From positions 1 through 7,015 of the forward strand of contig JAPPNT010000085.1 in NCBI GenBank assembly GCA_028873745.1: a stretch of DNA of 7,015 bases, written 5' to 3'. This document shows positions 1-5,531 of this stretch, one piece after another. The notes under the pieces were generated by a model that was given only the letters and a program-made list of their open reading frames with translations, had not been told where the DNA came from and searched no databases. Numbering within the stretch: position 1 is the stretch's first letter; every line of letters begins with the position of its first letter. Position numbers and translations under genes: made by a program. Source of the stretch: Chloroflexota bacterium. Its GTDB lineage: Bacteria; Chloroflexota; Dehalococcoidia; Lucifugimonadales; UBA1127.

Positions 1-461
1 TACGTGGGCCCCACGCCGCCCGCCCCCGAGTGCACGAGTGCCGTGTCGCTCGGCCCGAGCGGGTACGTCGAGTGCGACAGGTAGTGCGCCGTCATGCCCT
101 GCAGCATCGACGCCGCCCCCAGATCGATGTCCATGTCGTCCGGCACCTTGATGAGCCGCCACGAGGGCGCGACGACCCTCTCGGCGTACGACCTCCCCGC
201 GCCCGTGTAGGTCACGCGGTCGCCAACCGCAACCTCGCTCACGCCGGGCCCGACCTTGACGACGACGCCCGAGCCCTCGCCTCCGGGGATGATGGGCAGC
301 GTGGGGTTGTTCGCGCCCGAGCGGACGTACACGTCCATGTAGTTGACGCCGGCCGCGTTCTGCTCGACCAGCGCCTCGCCTTCACCCGGCTCCGGGTCCG
401 GAACGTCCACGTACTCCAGCACCTCCGGCCCGCCCGCAACCGAAACCTGAACCGCCTTCAT
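1..461 (-). CDS. NADPH:quinone oxidoreductase-like (MDR family), N-terminal part
   Basis: The visible 153 residues are the N-terminal GroES-like domain and the first part of the nucleotide-binding domain of a zinc-independent medium-chain dehydrogenase/reductase. The protein starts MKAVQVSVAGGPEVLEYVDV. It carries GVNYMDVYVRSG, the quinone-reductase version of the segment after the first strand (IIPGGEGSGVV, about residues 57-67), and MLQGMTAHYL (about 121-130), a family hallmark. It ends at LVHSGAGGVG, the NADPH-binding glycine motif, just before the left edge. Full-length family members have about 320-330 residues, so roughly half is missing beyond the window. The ATG at 459-461 is preceded by AGGGGGAA at a good distance. 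The family reduces quinones or other activated carbonyls and alkenes with NADPH in the cytoplasm; the substrate cannot be told. It lies 52 bp downstream of the Rid-family gene and is probably co-transcribed with it. Confidence 0.88.
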   Translation of the reverse strand, partial: MKAVQVSVAGGPEVLEYVDVPDPEPGEGEALVEQNAAGVNYMDVYVRSGANNPTLPIIPGGEGSGVVVKVGPGVSEVAVGDRVTYTGAGRSYAERVVAPSWRLIKVPDDMDIDLGAASMLQGMTAHYLSHSTYPLGPSDTALVHSGAGGVGPT

Positions 462-513
462 GGTTCCCCCTAGCATTCGTCGCCCCGGCGCCCGCCGGGA
501 TCCAGGGGTGGGG

Positions 514-903
514 CTACCCCTCCACCACCGCGATGACCTCGATCTGCACCTTCATACCCCCCGGCGGAGGGTTGTACTGGCTCGTGTGCCGGGCGGGCCG
601 GTCGTCCTCGTCCGGGAACATCTCCAGCCACGGCCCGTTGAGCGCCGGCCGGTCGGCCAGGTCCTGCAGGTAGCACGTGATCCGCACGACGTCGTCCGTC
701 GACGCCCCCGCGTGCTCCAGGAACGTCCGGAGGTTGCGGAAGCACTGCCGCGCCTGCTCGTAGACGTCCTCGCTCAGCTCGCCGTTGTCGGCGTTGATCC
801 CCTGGATCCCCGAGCTGTACACGATGTTGCCGACGCGCGCGCCAAACGGGATCGGCGCGTTGTGCGCGACGCCCGGGATGTGGATGGTCTGCCTCCTGCC
901 CAT
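514..903 (-). CDS. Rid family (YjgF/YER057c/UK114) enamine/imine deaminase-like protein
   Basis: A complete 129-residue protein, the normal length for this family of small cytosolic trimers. Family features in order are GNIVYSSGIQGI (about residues 25-36), QARQCFRNLRTFLEHAGAS (about 50-68, the helix before DDVVRITCYLQDL), and the C-terminal RPARHTSQ...QIEVIAVVEG. Arg105 lines up with the catalytic arginine of RidA and Glu122 with the glutamate near the active site. The usual Cys after that arginine is absent (RHT), and the NPPPGG loop is not typical of archetypal RidA, so this may be one of the other Rid subfamilies. RidA itself hydrolyses reactive enamine/imine intermediates made by PLP enzymes. 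The ATG at 901-903 is chosen because GGAGG sits five bases upstream. An in-frame ATG at 913-915 overlaps that site and is less likely. It forms a probable two-gene unit with the downstream quinone reductase. Confidence 0.88.
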   Translation of the reverse strand: MGRRQTIHIPGVAHNAPIPFGARVGNIVYSSGIQGINADNGELSEDVYEQARQCFRNLRTFLEHAGASTDDVVRITCYLQDLADRPALNGPWLEMFPDEDDRPARHTSQYNPPPGGMKVQIEVIAVVEG

Positions 904-962
904 TGCCGCCTCCATGCGATGTCCGCACACCCGCCAACCCTGAGCGCGTTGACCCACAACCG

Positions 963-986
963 TTCGCCCTGAGCCTGTCGAAGGGC
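963..986. repeat. Dispersed short repeat of the TTCGACAGGCTCAGGGC type
   Basis: The segment reads TTCGCCCTGAGCCTGTCGAA followed by GGGC. This is a very common interspersed unit in many unrelated GC-rich and environmental genomes, and is often mis-translated as peptides such as ALSLSKG or PFDRLRANG. All three readings occur here in spurious ORFs. It contains GCCCT (966-970) and AGGGC (982-986) as imperfect hairpin arms. It falls in the leader between the candidate promoter and the Rid-family gene. Only one copy is in the window; recognition rests on remembered sequence, not a search. Confidence 0.7.
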
Positions 987-1005
987 GCCTGCGGGGTGCA
1001 GCGGA

Positions 1006-1034
1006 ACGGTAGCAGCCCAAGGGACAAACGACAA
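1006..1034 (-). promoter_or_regulatory. Candidate promoter for the Rid/quinone-reductase unit
   Basis: On the minus strand TTGTCG (1029-1034) is followed after 17 bases by TACCGT (1006-1011), with TG one base before the -10 element (extended -10, TGC). The match to sigma-70-type consensus is moderate: 4/6 and 3/6, plus the TG. It lies just after the terminator of the upstream operon and about 100 bases before the Rid-family start, where a promoter is expected. Confidence 0.35.
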
Positions 1035-1050
1035 GAGCCGCGCCAATTGA

Positions 1051-1079
1051 AAGGGCCCGGCAGGGGGGACCGGGCCCTT
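1051..1079 (-). terminator. Rho-independent terminator-like hairpin after the methyltransferase operon
   Basis: AAGGGCCCGG (1051-1060) and CCGGGCCCTT (1070-1079) form a perfect 10-bp GC-rich stem with a 9-base loop. Read on the minus strand, the stem is followed by TTTCAATT, a short weak U-rich tract. It starts about 30 bases beyond the stop codon of the last methyltransferase and separates that operon from the Rid-family unit. Confidence 0.7.
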
Positions 1080-1111
1080 CGGCAGTCTTCGTAGCGCGTC
1101 AGGTACGGATG

Positions 1112-1738
1112 CTAGCTGACCCTGAGCACCCAGAACTGGTGCCGAAGCTCCGGCTCGCCCCTGGGCAGCAGGTGCTCCGGCTCCGTGCCCTCGACGACGG
1201 TGATCTTGCCCGCCGCCGCCAGCTCGTCGTGCTTGGCTCTGAAGCCGTTCTCCTCGAACACGTCGGCGCGGACGGAGTAGACGATGTGCCCGCCGGACTT
1301 GGTGACCCGCGCCAGTTCGTCGAGGCCGCTGGCCGGCGCGTGCCCGAGCGTGAACGTGCCGATGCAGATGGTGGCGTCGAACGCGCCCGTCTCATACCCG
1401 AGCGTCTCGCCGAGGACCATCTGGTCAAGGCCCTCGTACGCGCCCGTCTTCTTCGCCTCGTCCAGCATTCCCTGCGAGAGGTCCATGGCGACGATGGAGC
1501 CGTAGCCCATCGCCTTGAGCGCGGCGCCCACCAGCCCCGTGCCGGCGCCGGCATCGAGAACCCGGGCGCCGGGCGAAGTGTACTTGTCGAGTATCTCCGC
1601 GCCCCGCTGCGGCCCAAGATACCCGTAGTCCCGGTCGAGGTCCGCGTCGTAGTCGGCCGCCCACTCATCGTAACGGGCCTGCAACTCGTCCCGGTCCTTG
1701 GACGAGTATATCCACTGGACCTTATTCTGCTCAGTCAT
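1112..1738 (-). CDS. Class I SAM-dependent methyltransferase, tandem copy 1 (promoter-distal)
   Basis: A complete 208-residue single-domain methyltransferase. The N-terminal YDEWAADYDADL segment (about 23-34) resembles the WBSCR27/METTL27-like group of small class I methyltransferases. SAM-binding motif I is VLDAGAGTG (60-68), the acidic end of strand 2 is AMDLS (84-88), and later core strands include TLGYETGAFDA and GGHIVYS (149-155). It probably methylates a small molecule in the cytoplasm; the substrate is unknown. The ATG at 1736-1738 follows GAGAAGG. A longer reading frame upstream has no better ribosome site and would run through the intergenic gap. It lies 26 bp after the second copy, with which it shares about 139 of 208 positions without gaps. 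The most divergent stretch is residues 41-58 before motif I, a likely lid or substrate-contact region. It is the last gene before the terminator. Confidence 0.9.
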   Translation of the reverse strand: MTEQNKVQWIYSSKDRDELQARYDEWAADYDADLDRDYGYLGPQRGAEILDKYTSPGARVLDAGAGTGLVGAALKAMGYGSIVAMDLSQGMLDEAKKTGAYEGLDQMVLGETLGYETGAFDATICIGTFTLGHAPASGLDELARVTKSGGHIVYSVRADVFEENGFRAKHDELAAAGKITVVEGTEPEHLLPRGEPELRHQFWVLRVS

Positions 1739-1764
1739 GGCCTTCTCCCGTTCCCTGCAGGGGT

Positions 1765-2391
1765 CTACTTGACTTGCAGCACCCACACCTGGTGCTCGAC
1801 CTCAGGCTCCCCGACGGGCAGGACGTGCTTCGGTTCCGAGGCCTCCACGATGGCCGCCTTGCCCGAAGCCTCCAGCTCCGCGTGCTTCTCCTTGAACCCG
1901 TTTTCGACGTACACGTCCGGCCGAAGCGAGTACACGATGTGCCCGCCCGGCTTGACCACGCGCACCAGGTCGTCGAGCCCGCTGGGGGGCACGTGGCCCA
2001 CCGTGAACACGCCGACGCTGATGACGGCGTCAAAGCTGTCCGTCTCGTAGCCCAGCGTCTCACCCATGACCATCTGGTCGAAGCCCTCGTACGCGCCCGT
2101 CTTGCGGGCCTCCGCCAGCATCCCCTCCGAGAGATCCATCGCAACGATGGACCCGTAGCCGCGCTCCTTCAGCGCGGCCCCGACGAGCCCCGTCCCCGCG
2201 CCGGCGTCGAGGACGCGCGCGCTGGTCGACACGTACTTCTGGAAGACGCCTGCAGCAAGCGCCGGGGCGGACCACCCAAAGTCCTTCTCCAGATCGGTGT
2301 CGTACTCGGATGCCCACTGGTCGTATCGCTCCTGGAGCTCTTCCAGGTTCTTGGACGAGTACACCCACTGCACCCGGTTCTGCTGAGTCAT
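1765..2391 (-). CDS. Class I SAM-dependent methyltransferase, tandem copy 2
   Basis: Another complete 208-residue methyltransferase, collinear without gaps with its downstream neighbour. It has YDQWASEYDTDL near residue 23, the same SAM-binding VLDAGAGTGLVG (from residue 60), AMDLSEGM, and GGHIVYSLRPDV. The two copies keep identical SAM-binding cores but differ at residues 41-58 (PALAAGVFQKYVSTS here) and toward the C-terminus, as expected of duplicates that have specialised or act on successive substrates. The ATG at 2389-2391 is preceded by AAGGAG nine bases upstream. It lies 46 bp after the sarcosine-type methyltransferase gene on the same strand, so co-transcription is likely. The substrate is not known. 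Confidence 0.9.
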   Translation of the reverse strand: MTQQNRVQWVYSSKNLEELQERYDQWASEYDTDLEKDFGWSAPALAAGVFQKYVSTSARVLDAGAGTGLVGAALKERGYGSIVAMDLSEGMLAEARKTGAYEGFDQMVMGETLGYETDSFDAVISVGVFTVGHVPPSGLDDLVRVVKPGGHIVYSLRPDVYVENGFKEKHAELEASGKAAIVEASEPKHVLPVGEPEVEHQVWVLQVK

Positions 2392-2437
2392 GACGAAACG
2401 CTCCTTTGATGTGCCGTTATGTTGCGGGGACCCTGTC

Positions 2438-3262
2438 CTAGCTCGCTTGCGCGATGTACAGGCCCCAGCCCAGCTCGTTCCGGTCGATGGCCTCCACCAT
2501 CTTGCCGTAGGCGAAGTTCAGCGCGGTCAACTTCTCCTCCAGCTCCCCGGAGGCGTACCGCGCGGCCTTCTCGCCGAGCATCACGTAGCTGCGCCGCAAG
2601 TACGCCGACAGATCTTCGGCCTCGAGGATATCGAAGCCTATGCTCTTCAGGTAGTCCTGGTAGCCGGTGAAGCTGAAGGGCGTGTCGAAGAGGAGCCGGT
2701 CGTACACGTACTGCCGAGACTCGGCGCTCACGTCCGGATTCGGCTTGAGCAGGTCGTCGAGGACCAGCAGGCCGCCCTTTGCGAGCACGCGCCGGCTCTC
2801 CTGTAGCGCCGTCTCCTTGTCCGGGACGTGGTAGATGGTCGCCTGGCTCCACACGTGCGTGAACTCGCCGTCGCCGAAGGGCATAGCGGTCGCGGAGCCG
2901 TGCTCGAAGCGCACGAGGCGCCGCAGATCGTCCGGCTCCTTCGCCATCATGTCCATCGCGTTGTTGACGCGCACACTGCTCAGATCGATGCCCGTGACCC
3001 GGCACCCGTACGTCGCGGCCAGCCATCGCGCGGCCACGCCGTTGCCGCAGCCCAGGTCAAGCACGTGTGAGCTCGCGTCGATGCGCCCCTTGGCCCCCAT
3101 CACCTCGTCCAGCCGCACACAGGCGCCCAGAAAGTCGTCATCGGAGGTCCCGTCGAAGTAGCCCCAGTGCAGGCTGCCCTCCGCGTCCCAGAAGGAGCGG
3201 TAGATCGCGTCCTCTTCGTCGTAGAACTGTTCCGTTTCGGCTTCGCTATACCGGCTGCTCAT
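2438..3262 (-). CDS. Class I SAM-dependent methyltransferase, sarcosine/dimethylglycine or tocopherol-type
   Basis: A complete 274-residue methyltransferase unlike the two smaller neighbours. The N-terminus has YDEEDAIYRSFWDAEGSLHWGYFD (about residues 14-37), recalling the Y-x-D-x-D-x-x-Y-x-x-W-G-G-E-x-x-H-x-G-x-Y start of glycine/sarcosine and dimethylglycine N-methyltransferases. SAM motif I is VLDLGCGNG (67-75), motif II is GIDLS (91-95), and a UbiE-like stretch ATAMPFGDGEFTHVWS follows at about 124-139. The C-terminal part (about 170-274) is a substrate-cap-type extension. N-methylation of an amino compound is my inference; O-methylation as in tocopherol/ubiquinone enzymes is possible. 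The start at 3260-3262 lies inside the end of panD (17-bp overlap, different frame), with AGGA about eight bases upstream inside panD. Translational coupling is therefore likely. Confidence 0.87.
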   Translation of the reverse strand: MSSRYSEAETEQFYDEEDAIYRSFWDAEGSLHWGYFDGTSDDDFLGACVRLDEVMGAKGRIDASSHVLDLGCGNGVAARWLAATYGCRVTGIDLSSVRVNNAMDMMAKEPDDLRRLVRFEHGSATAMPFGDGEFTHVWSQATIYHVPDKETALQESRRVLAKGGLLVLDDLLKPNPDVSAESRQYVYDRLLFDTPFSFTGYQDYLKSIGFDILEAEDLSAYLRRSYVMLGEKAARYASGELEEKLTALNFAYGKMVEAIDRNELGWGLYIAQAS

Positions 3263-3611
3263 ACTTCGTCCTGAGGTAGTCGACGAAGTGGTTGTTCTCG
3301 TCGACCAGGATTTGCTGGGGCTCGACCGGCTCGTCGGTGACCTCGTACGCCAGGATGACGATGACGTCGCCCGGCTCGCAGAGGCGGGCCCCCGGGCCCT
3401 GCACGGCGATGGTGCCGGAGCCGTAGTCGGCGGGGAGCACGTAGGTCTCCCAGCGGTTGCCGTTGTTGGCGTTGCAGATGACGACCTGCTCGTACTCCCA
3501 GAGGTCGCACTTTTCCATCAGCGCGCGGTCGATCTCCACGCTGCCGATGTAGTCGAGACCGGTGCTGGTCACATAACCGCGGTGGATCTTGGACTTCAAG
3601 ACAATACGCAC
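3246..3611 (-). CDS. panD: Aspartate 1-decarboxylase-like pyruvoyl enzyme (PanD family), divergent active-site loop
   Basis: A 121-residue PanD homologue. PanD decarboxylates L-aspartate to beta-alanine for pantothenate/CoA, using a pyruvoyl group made by self-cleavage of a Gly-Ser bond. KSKIHR (6-11) includes Lys8, and the cleavage site is YIGS (Gly23-Ser24). Arg53, Thr56 and Tyr57 in NRWETYV match E. coli Arg54, Thr57 and Tyr58. The downstream GDVIVILAYEVTDEP and VDENNHFVDYL segments are typical of the family. The odd point is the NGAAAH/R loop, which reads QGPGAR (71-76), so the conserved Asn72 equivalent is Gln. The start is GTG at 3609-3611, with AGGAGG five bases upstream; the longer ATG frame lacks support. 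It is the first gene of an operon with three methyltransferases, and no panB or panC is visible. A role in a secondary product or osmolyte route is as plausible as CoA supply. Confidence 0.88.
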   Translation of the reverse strand: MRIVLKSKIHRGYVTSTGLDYIGSVEIDRALMEKCDLWEYEQVVICNANNGNRWETYVLPADYGSGTIAVQGPGARLCEPGDVIVILAYEVTDEPVEPQQILVDENNHFVDYLRTKYEQPV

Positions 3612-3767
3612 AGCATCCTCCTGTTGAGTAAGGCGTGATGGGAATGAGGGAAGGCGGTTGTGCTGGGCGTCAGGGGACGTAGTTGAGCAGACCAAGGTCG
3701 GCGAGCGCCTGACCCGGTGAGATCCATCGAAGCTGGTAGAGTGCTACTGAAATAACCATAGCTGCTT

Positions 3768-3808
3768 ACGACCTGCGGCGCGGAGACGCCATGCAGCGGC
3801 TCCGTCGT
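3768..3808 (-). promoter_or_regulatory. Nested inverted repeats in the panD operon leader
   Basis: ACGAC (3768-3772) pairs with GTCGT (3804-3808), and GGAG (3782-3785) pairs with CTCC (3800-3803) inside it. GGCG (3777-3780) with CGCC (3787-3790) is a competing alternative. The structure would form near the 5' end of the roughly 200-nt untranslated leader. It could be an RNA regulatory element or chance pairing in GC-rich DNA. I recognise no known riboswitch class. Confidence 0.25.
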
Positions 3809-3825
3809 TTTCCTGTGGCGGAGGT

Positions 3826-3855
3826 ATCCTACGTGCGCCCCAAAATGCTTGTCAA
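3826..3855 (-). promoter_or_regulatory. Promoter of the panD-methyltransferase operon
   Basis: On the minus strand a perfect TTGACA (3850-3855) is followed after 18 bases by TAGGAT (3826-3831), a 4/6 match to the -10 consensus. Transcription would begin near 3819, leaving about 200 nt before the panD GTG start. It is the best sigma-70-type promoter I find on this strand upstream of panD. Confidence 0.55.
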
Positions 3856-4097
3856 ATCCTCGGCGCAGCTGATTTCGTAACATTCCAAGGCTTTAGTCTC
3901 GAAAGATAGAAAGTATCCGCCAGGACTCGCGCAAGGCCATGCCGAACACCGCCGACTTTTCTGGATTCCAGTGCGGATTTTGAACAATTTATTATTCGCA
4001 GTATCAACAGTGCGATCCGCGTAGCCGCCGGTAAAGCGAATAGTAACGTGAGAAACAGGAACCGCCGCCGTCCCCTTGACTTCCAGGCCCAACCCTC

Positions 4098-4133
4098 TTG
4101 ACATCCGCGCTGGTTTATGGAACATATGTTCCA
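4098..4133 (+). promoter_or_regulatory. Promoter with LexA/SOS-box-like operator upstream of the radical SAM gene
   Basis: A perfect TTGACA (-35, 4098-4103) is followed by the 16-bp perfect palindrome TGGAACATATGTTCCA (4118-4133). The palindrome covers the expected -10 position. Its core GAACATATGTTC fits the Gram-positive LexA/DinR box (CGAAC-N4-GTTCG) except at the outermost C/G pair, which is G/C here. A repressor bound there would block RNA polymerase. The -10 is poorly defined: CATATG (19-bp spacing) and TATGTT (21-bp) are the options. The palindrome ends 23 bases before the start codon. The assignment to LexA is inference from sequence; another repressor with a similar site is possible. 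Confidence 0.65.
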
Positions 4134-4156
4134 AACAACCACACCGGAGGGACTCC

Positions 4157-5512
4157 ATGCTCATCAACCGCAAGCCCGATACCTTCGCCAAGCTCGCCAT
4201 CCTCGGAGGCATGGCCGGCGACGACATCCTGTCAGCCCGCGACGCCGTTCCCTCGCCCAACCCGATGCTCGCCGGGCCCGCCACGCCGAGGCGCGGCCCG
4301 GCCCGCAACCCCGTCCCCGGCGTCTACCGGGCCGCCATGCCCAACGGCAAGTTCATCAACCTCATGCGCGTTATGTTCACGGACTTCTGCAAGATGGACT
4401 GCTTCTACTGCCCCAACAGCCACTGGGTCCCCCGGAAGCGCTTCGCCTTCACCGTGGACGAGCTGGCCAACGCCTTCATGGAGCTGCGCCGCCGCCACGC
4501 CGTCGACGGCCTCTTCCTCAGCTCCGGCATCGCGGGCACCGCCTCCAAGACTACCCAGAAGCTGCTCAACGTCGTCGAGGTCATCCGCAAGAAGCACGGC
4601 TTCACCGGCTATATCCACATGAAGGTGATGCCGGGCACGGACCGCGAACTCGTGGAGGCCGCCCACGGCTTGGGCACGCGCCTCTCGGTGAACCTGGAGA
4701 CCCCCACGGACGAGATGATGCGCCGCATCAGCACCATGAAGGACCTGGAGCGCGACATCCTCGACCCAATGCGATGGGTCCACCAGATGAACCGCGAGTC
4801 CTCCGGCGGTAAGGTCGGCCAGGCGACCCAACTCGTCGTCGGCGCCGCCAACGAGTCCGACCGCGACATCTTCCAGCGCATCGACCAGCTCTATGGCGAG
4901 CTGGACCTGAAGCGCGTCTACTACTCGGCCTTCCGCCCCGTCCGCTACACTCCGCTGGAGGAGCACCCCGGCGTCCCCATAGCTAGGGAGCACCGCCTCT
5001 ACCAGATGGACTGGCTCAAGCGCATCTACAGCTTCTCCAACCAGGAGATCTCCCAAGCCTTCGACGCCGACGGCTACCTGGACCTCCACCGCGACCCCAA
5101 GACCGCCATCGCCGTGGAGAACGCCGACGCCTTTCCCGTCGACGTCAACACCGCCACCCGCGAGCAGTTGCTCCGCGTCCCGGGCGTCGGCCCCACCTCC
5201 ACGGACCGCATCCTGAAGACGCGCGGGGAGCACTCCATCGACACCTGGCGGGACCTGCAGGCGATGGGCGTGGTGCGGAAGCGCGCCTGGCCCTTCCTGG
5301 CCTTCCCCGGCCAGCGCCCTCCGACAGCCCGCCAGATCCGCCTGGACCTCTTCGGCGAACGCCAGCCGTCCGAGCCGGCCCTGCAAGCCACCGCGGCGGG
5401 CCACGGCGCGACTCCCTGCGGCGTCGGCTCCACATGCGCGGGCTGCTCCCTCTACGGCGCCCCCGGCCACCCCGGCAGCCCCGAAATGAGCGCTCTGGCC
5501 GCGGCGGCGTAG
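4157..5512 (+). CDS. Putative DNA modification/repair radical SAM protein with helix-hairpin-helix
   Basis: A complete 451-residue protein. The radical SAM [4Fe-4S] motif is CKMDCFYC (Cys78, Cys82, Cys85; CX3CX2C), after FINLMRVMFTDF. A TIM-barrel-type core follows, with LFLSSGIAGTASKT (about 119-132), GYIHMKVMPGT (about 151-161) and RLSVNLETPTDEMM. A helix-hairpin-helix of the ComEA/DNA-binding kind is at about 327-358 (VDVNTATREQLLRVPGVGP). This arrangement is that of the family annotated as putative DNA modification/repair radical SAM protein, often encoded beside a uracil-DNA-glycosylase-like partner; the reaction is not established. A C-terminal tail adds Cys421, Cys427 and Cys430 (CX5CX2C), perhaps a second metal site. 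The ATG at 4157 follows GGAGG six bases upstream; the earlier in-frame TTG at 4076 lies before the promoter and operator. No glycosylase partner is visible; the next gene is a transporter. Confidence 0.88.
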   Translation: MLINRKPDTFAKLAILGGMAGDDILSARDAVPSPNPMLAGPATPRRGPARNPVPGVYRAAMPNGKFINLMRVMFTDFCKMDCFYCPNSHWVPRKRFAFTVDELANAFMELRRRHAVDGLFLSSGIAGTASKTTQKLLNVVEVIRKKHGFTGYIHMKVMPGTDRELVEAAHGLGTRLSVNLETPTDEMMRRISTMKDLERDILDPMRWVHQMNRESSGGKVGQATQLVVGAANESDRDIFQRIDQLYGELDLKRVYYSAFRPVRYTPLEEHPGVPIAREHRLYQMDWLKRIYSFSNQEISQAFDADGYLDLHRDPKTAIAVENADAFPVDVNTATREQLLRVPGVGPTSTDRILKTRGEHSIDTWRDLQAMGVVRKRAWPFLAFPGQRPPTARQIRLDLFGERQPSEPALQATAAGHGATPCGVGSTCAGCSLYGAPGHPGSPEMSALAAAA

Positions 5513-5531
5513 CGGCGGCCCCGTCGCTGGA

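Larger units (their letters stand above)
3612..4156. other. Divergent intergenic region without a convincing gene
   Basis: This 545-bp stretch separates the minus-strand panD operon from the plus-strand radical SAM gene. It is less GC-rich than the flanks, especially 3840-4040 with AATTTATTATTC near 3983. It holds a promoter in each direction, an untranslated leader for panD, and an SOS-like operator. Open frames in it (for example minus strand 3852-4142, and one reaching into the radical SAM gene) lack ribosome sites, match no family I recognise and run across the promoters. A decayed minus-strand gene between about 3850 and 4060 cannot be excluded. I see no tRNA or rRNA in it. Confidence 0.6.

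Noticed and set aside
30..972. Plus-strand open frames at 30-473 and 460-972
   Set aside because: They are antisense to the quinone reductase and Rid-family genes, and are His/Arg/Val-rich with no motifs or ribosome sites.
904..1020. Extended N-terminus of the Rid-family protein up to 1020
   Set aside because: The extra residues are translated from the dispersed repeat and leader (PSTGSGRTVV...). GGAGG points to the ATG at 901-903 and the family begins there.
1109..2050. A 313-codon open frame on the plus strand
   Set aside because: It is antisense to the two tandem methyltransferases. Its repetitive look comes from the duplication underneath, and it has no recognisable domain.
3716..3765. 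A tRNA-like stretch (AGCTGGTAGAGTGCTAC resembles a D-arm)
   Set aside because: There is no GGTTCRANNCC T-arm, no acceptor stem pairing and no plausible anticodon arm around it.
3961..3971. Small palindrome CTGGATTCCAG
   Set aside because: Five-base arms around one base are expected by chance, and it is not positioned at a recognisable promoter element.
4076..4156. Upstream TTG start for the radical SAM protein
   Set aside because: It lies before the TTGACA and the palindrome, has no ribosome site, and the ATG at 4157 has GGAGG.
3829..4308. A 159-codon minus-strand open frame through the divergent promoter region
   Set aside because: Its start lies in the radical SAM coding region, it crosses the rightward promoter, and the translation matches no family I know. 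A shorter decayed gene within it cannot be fully excluded.
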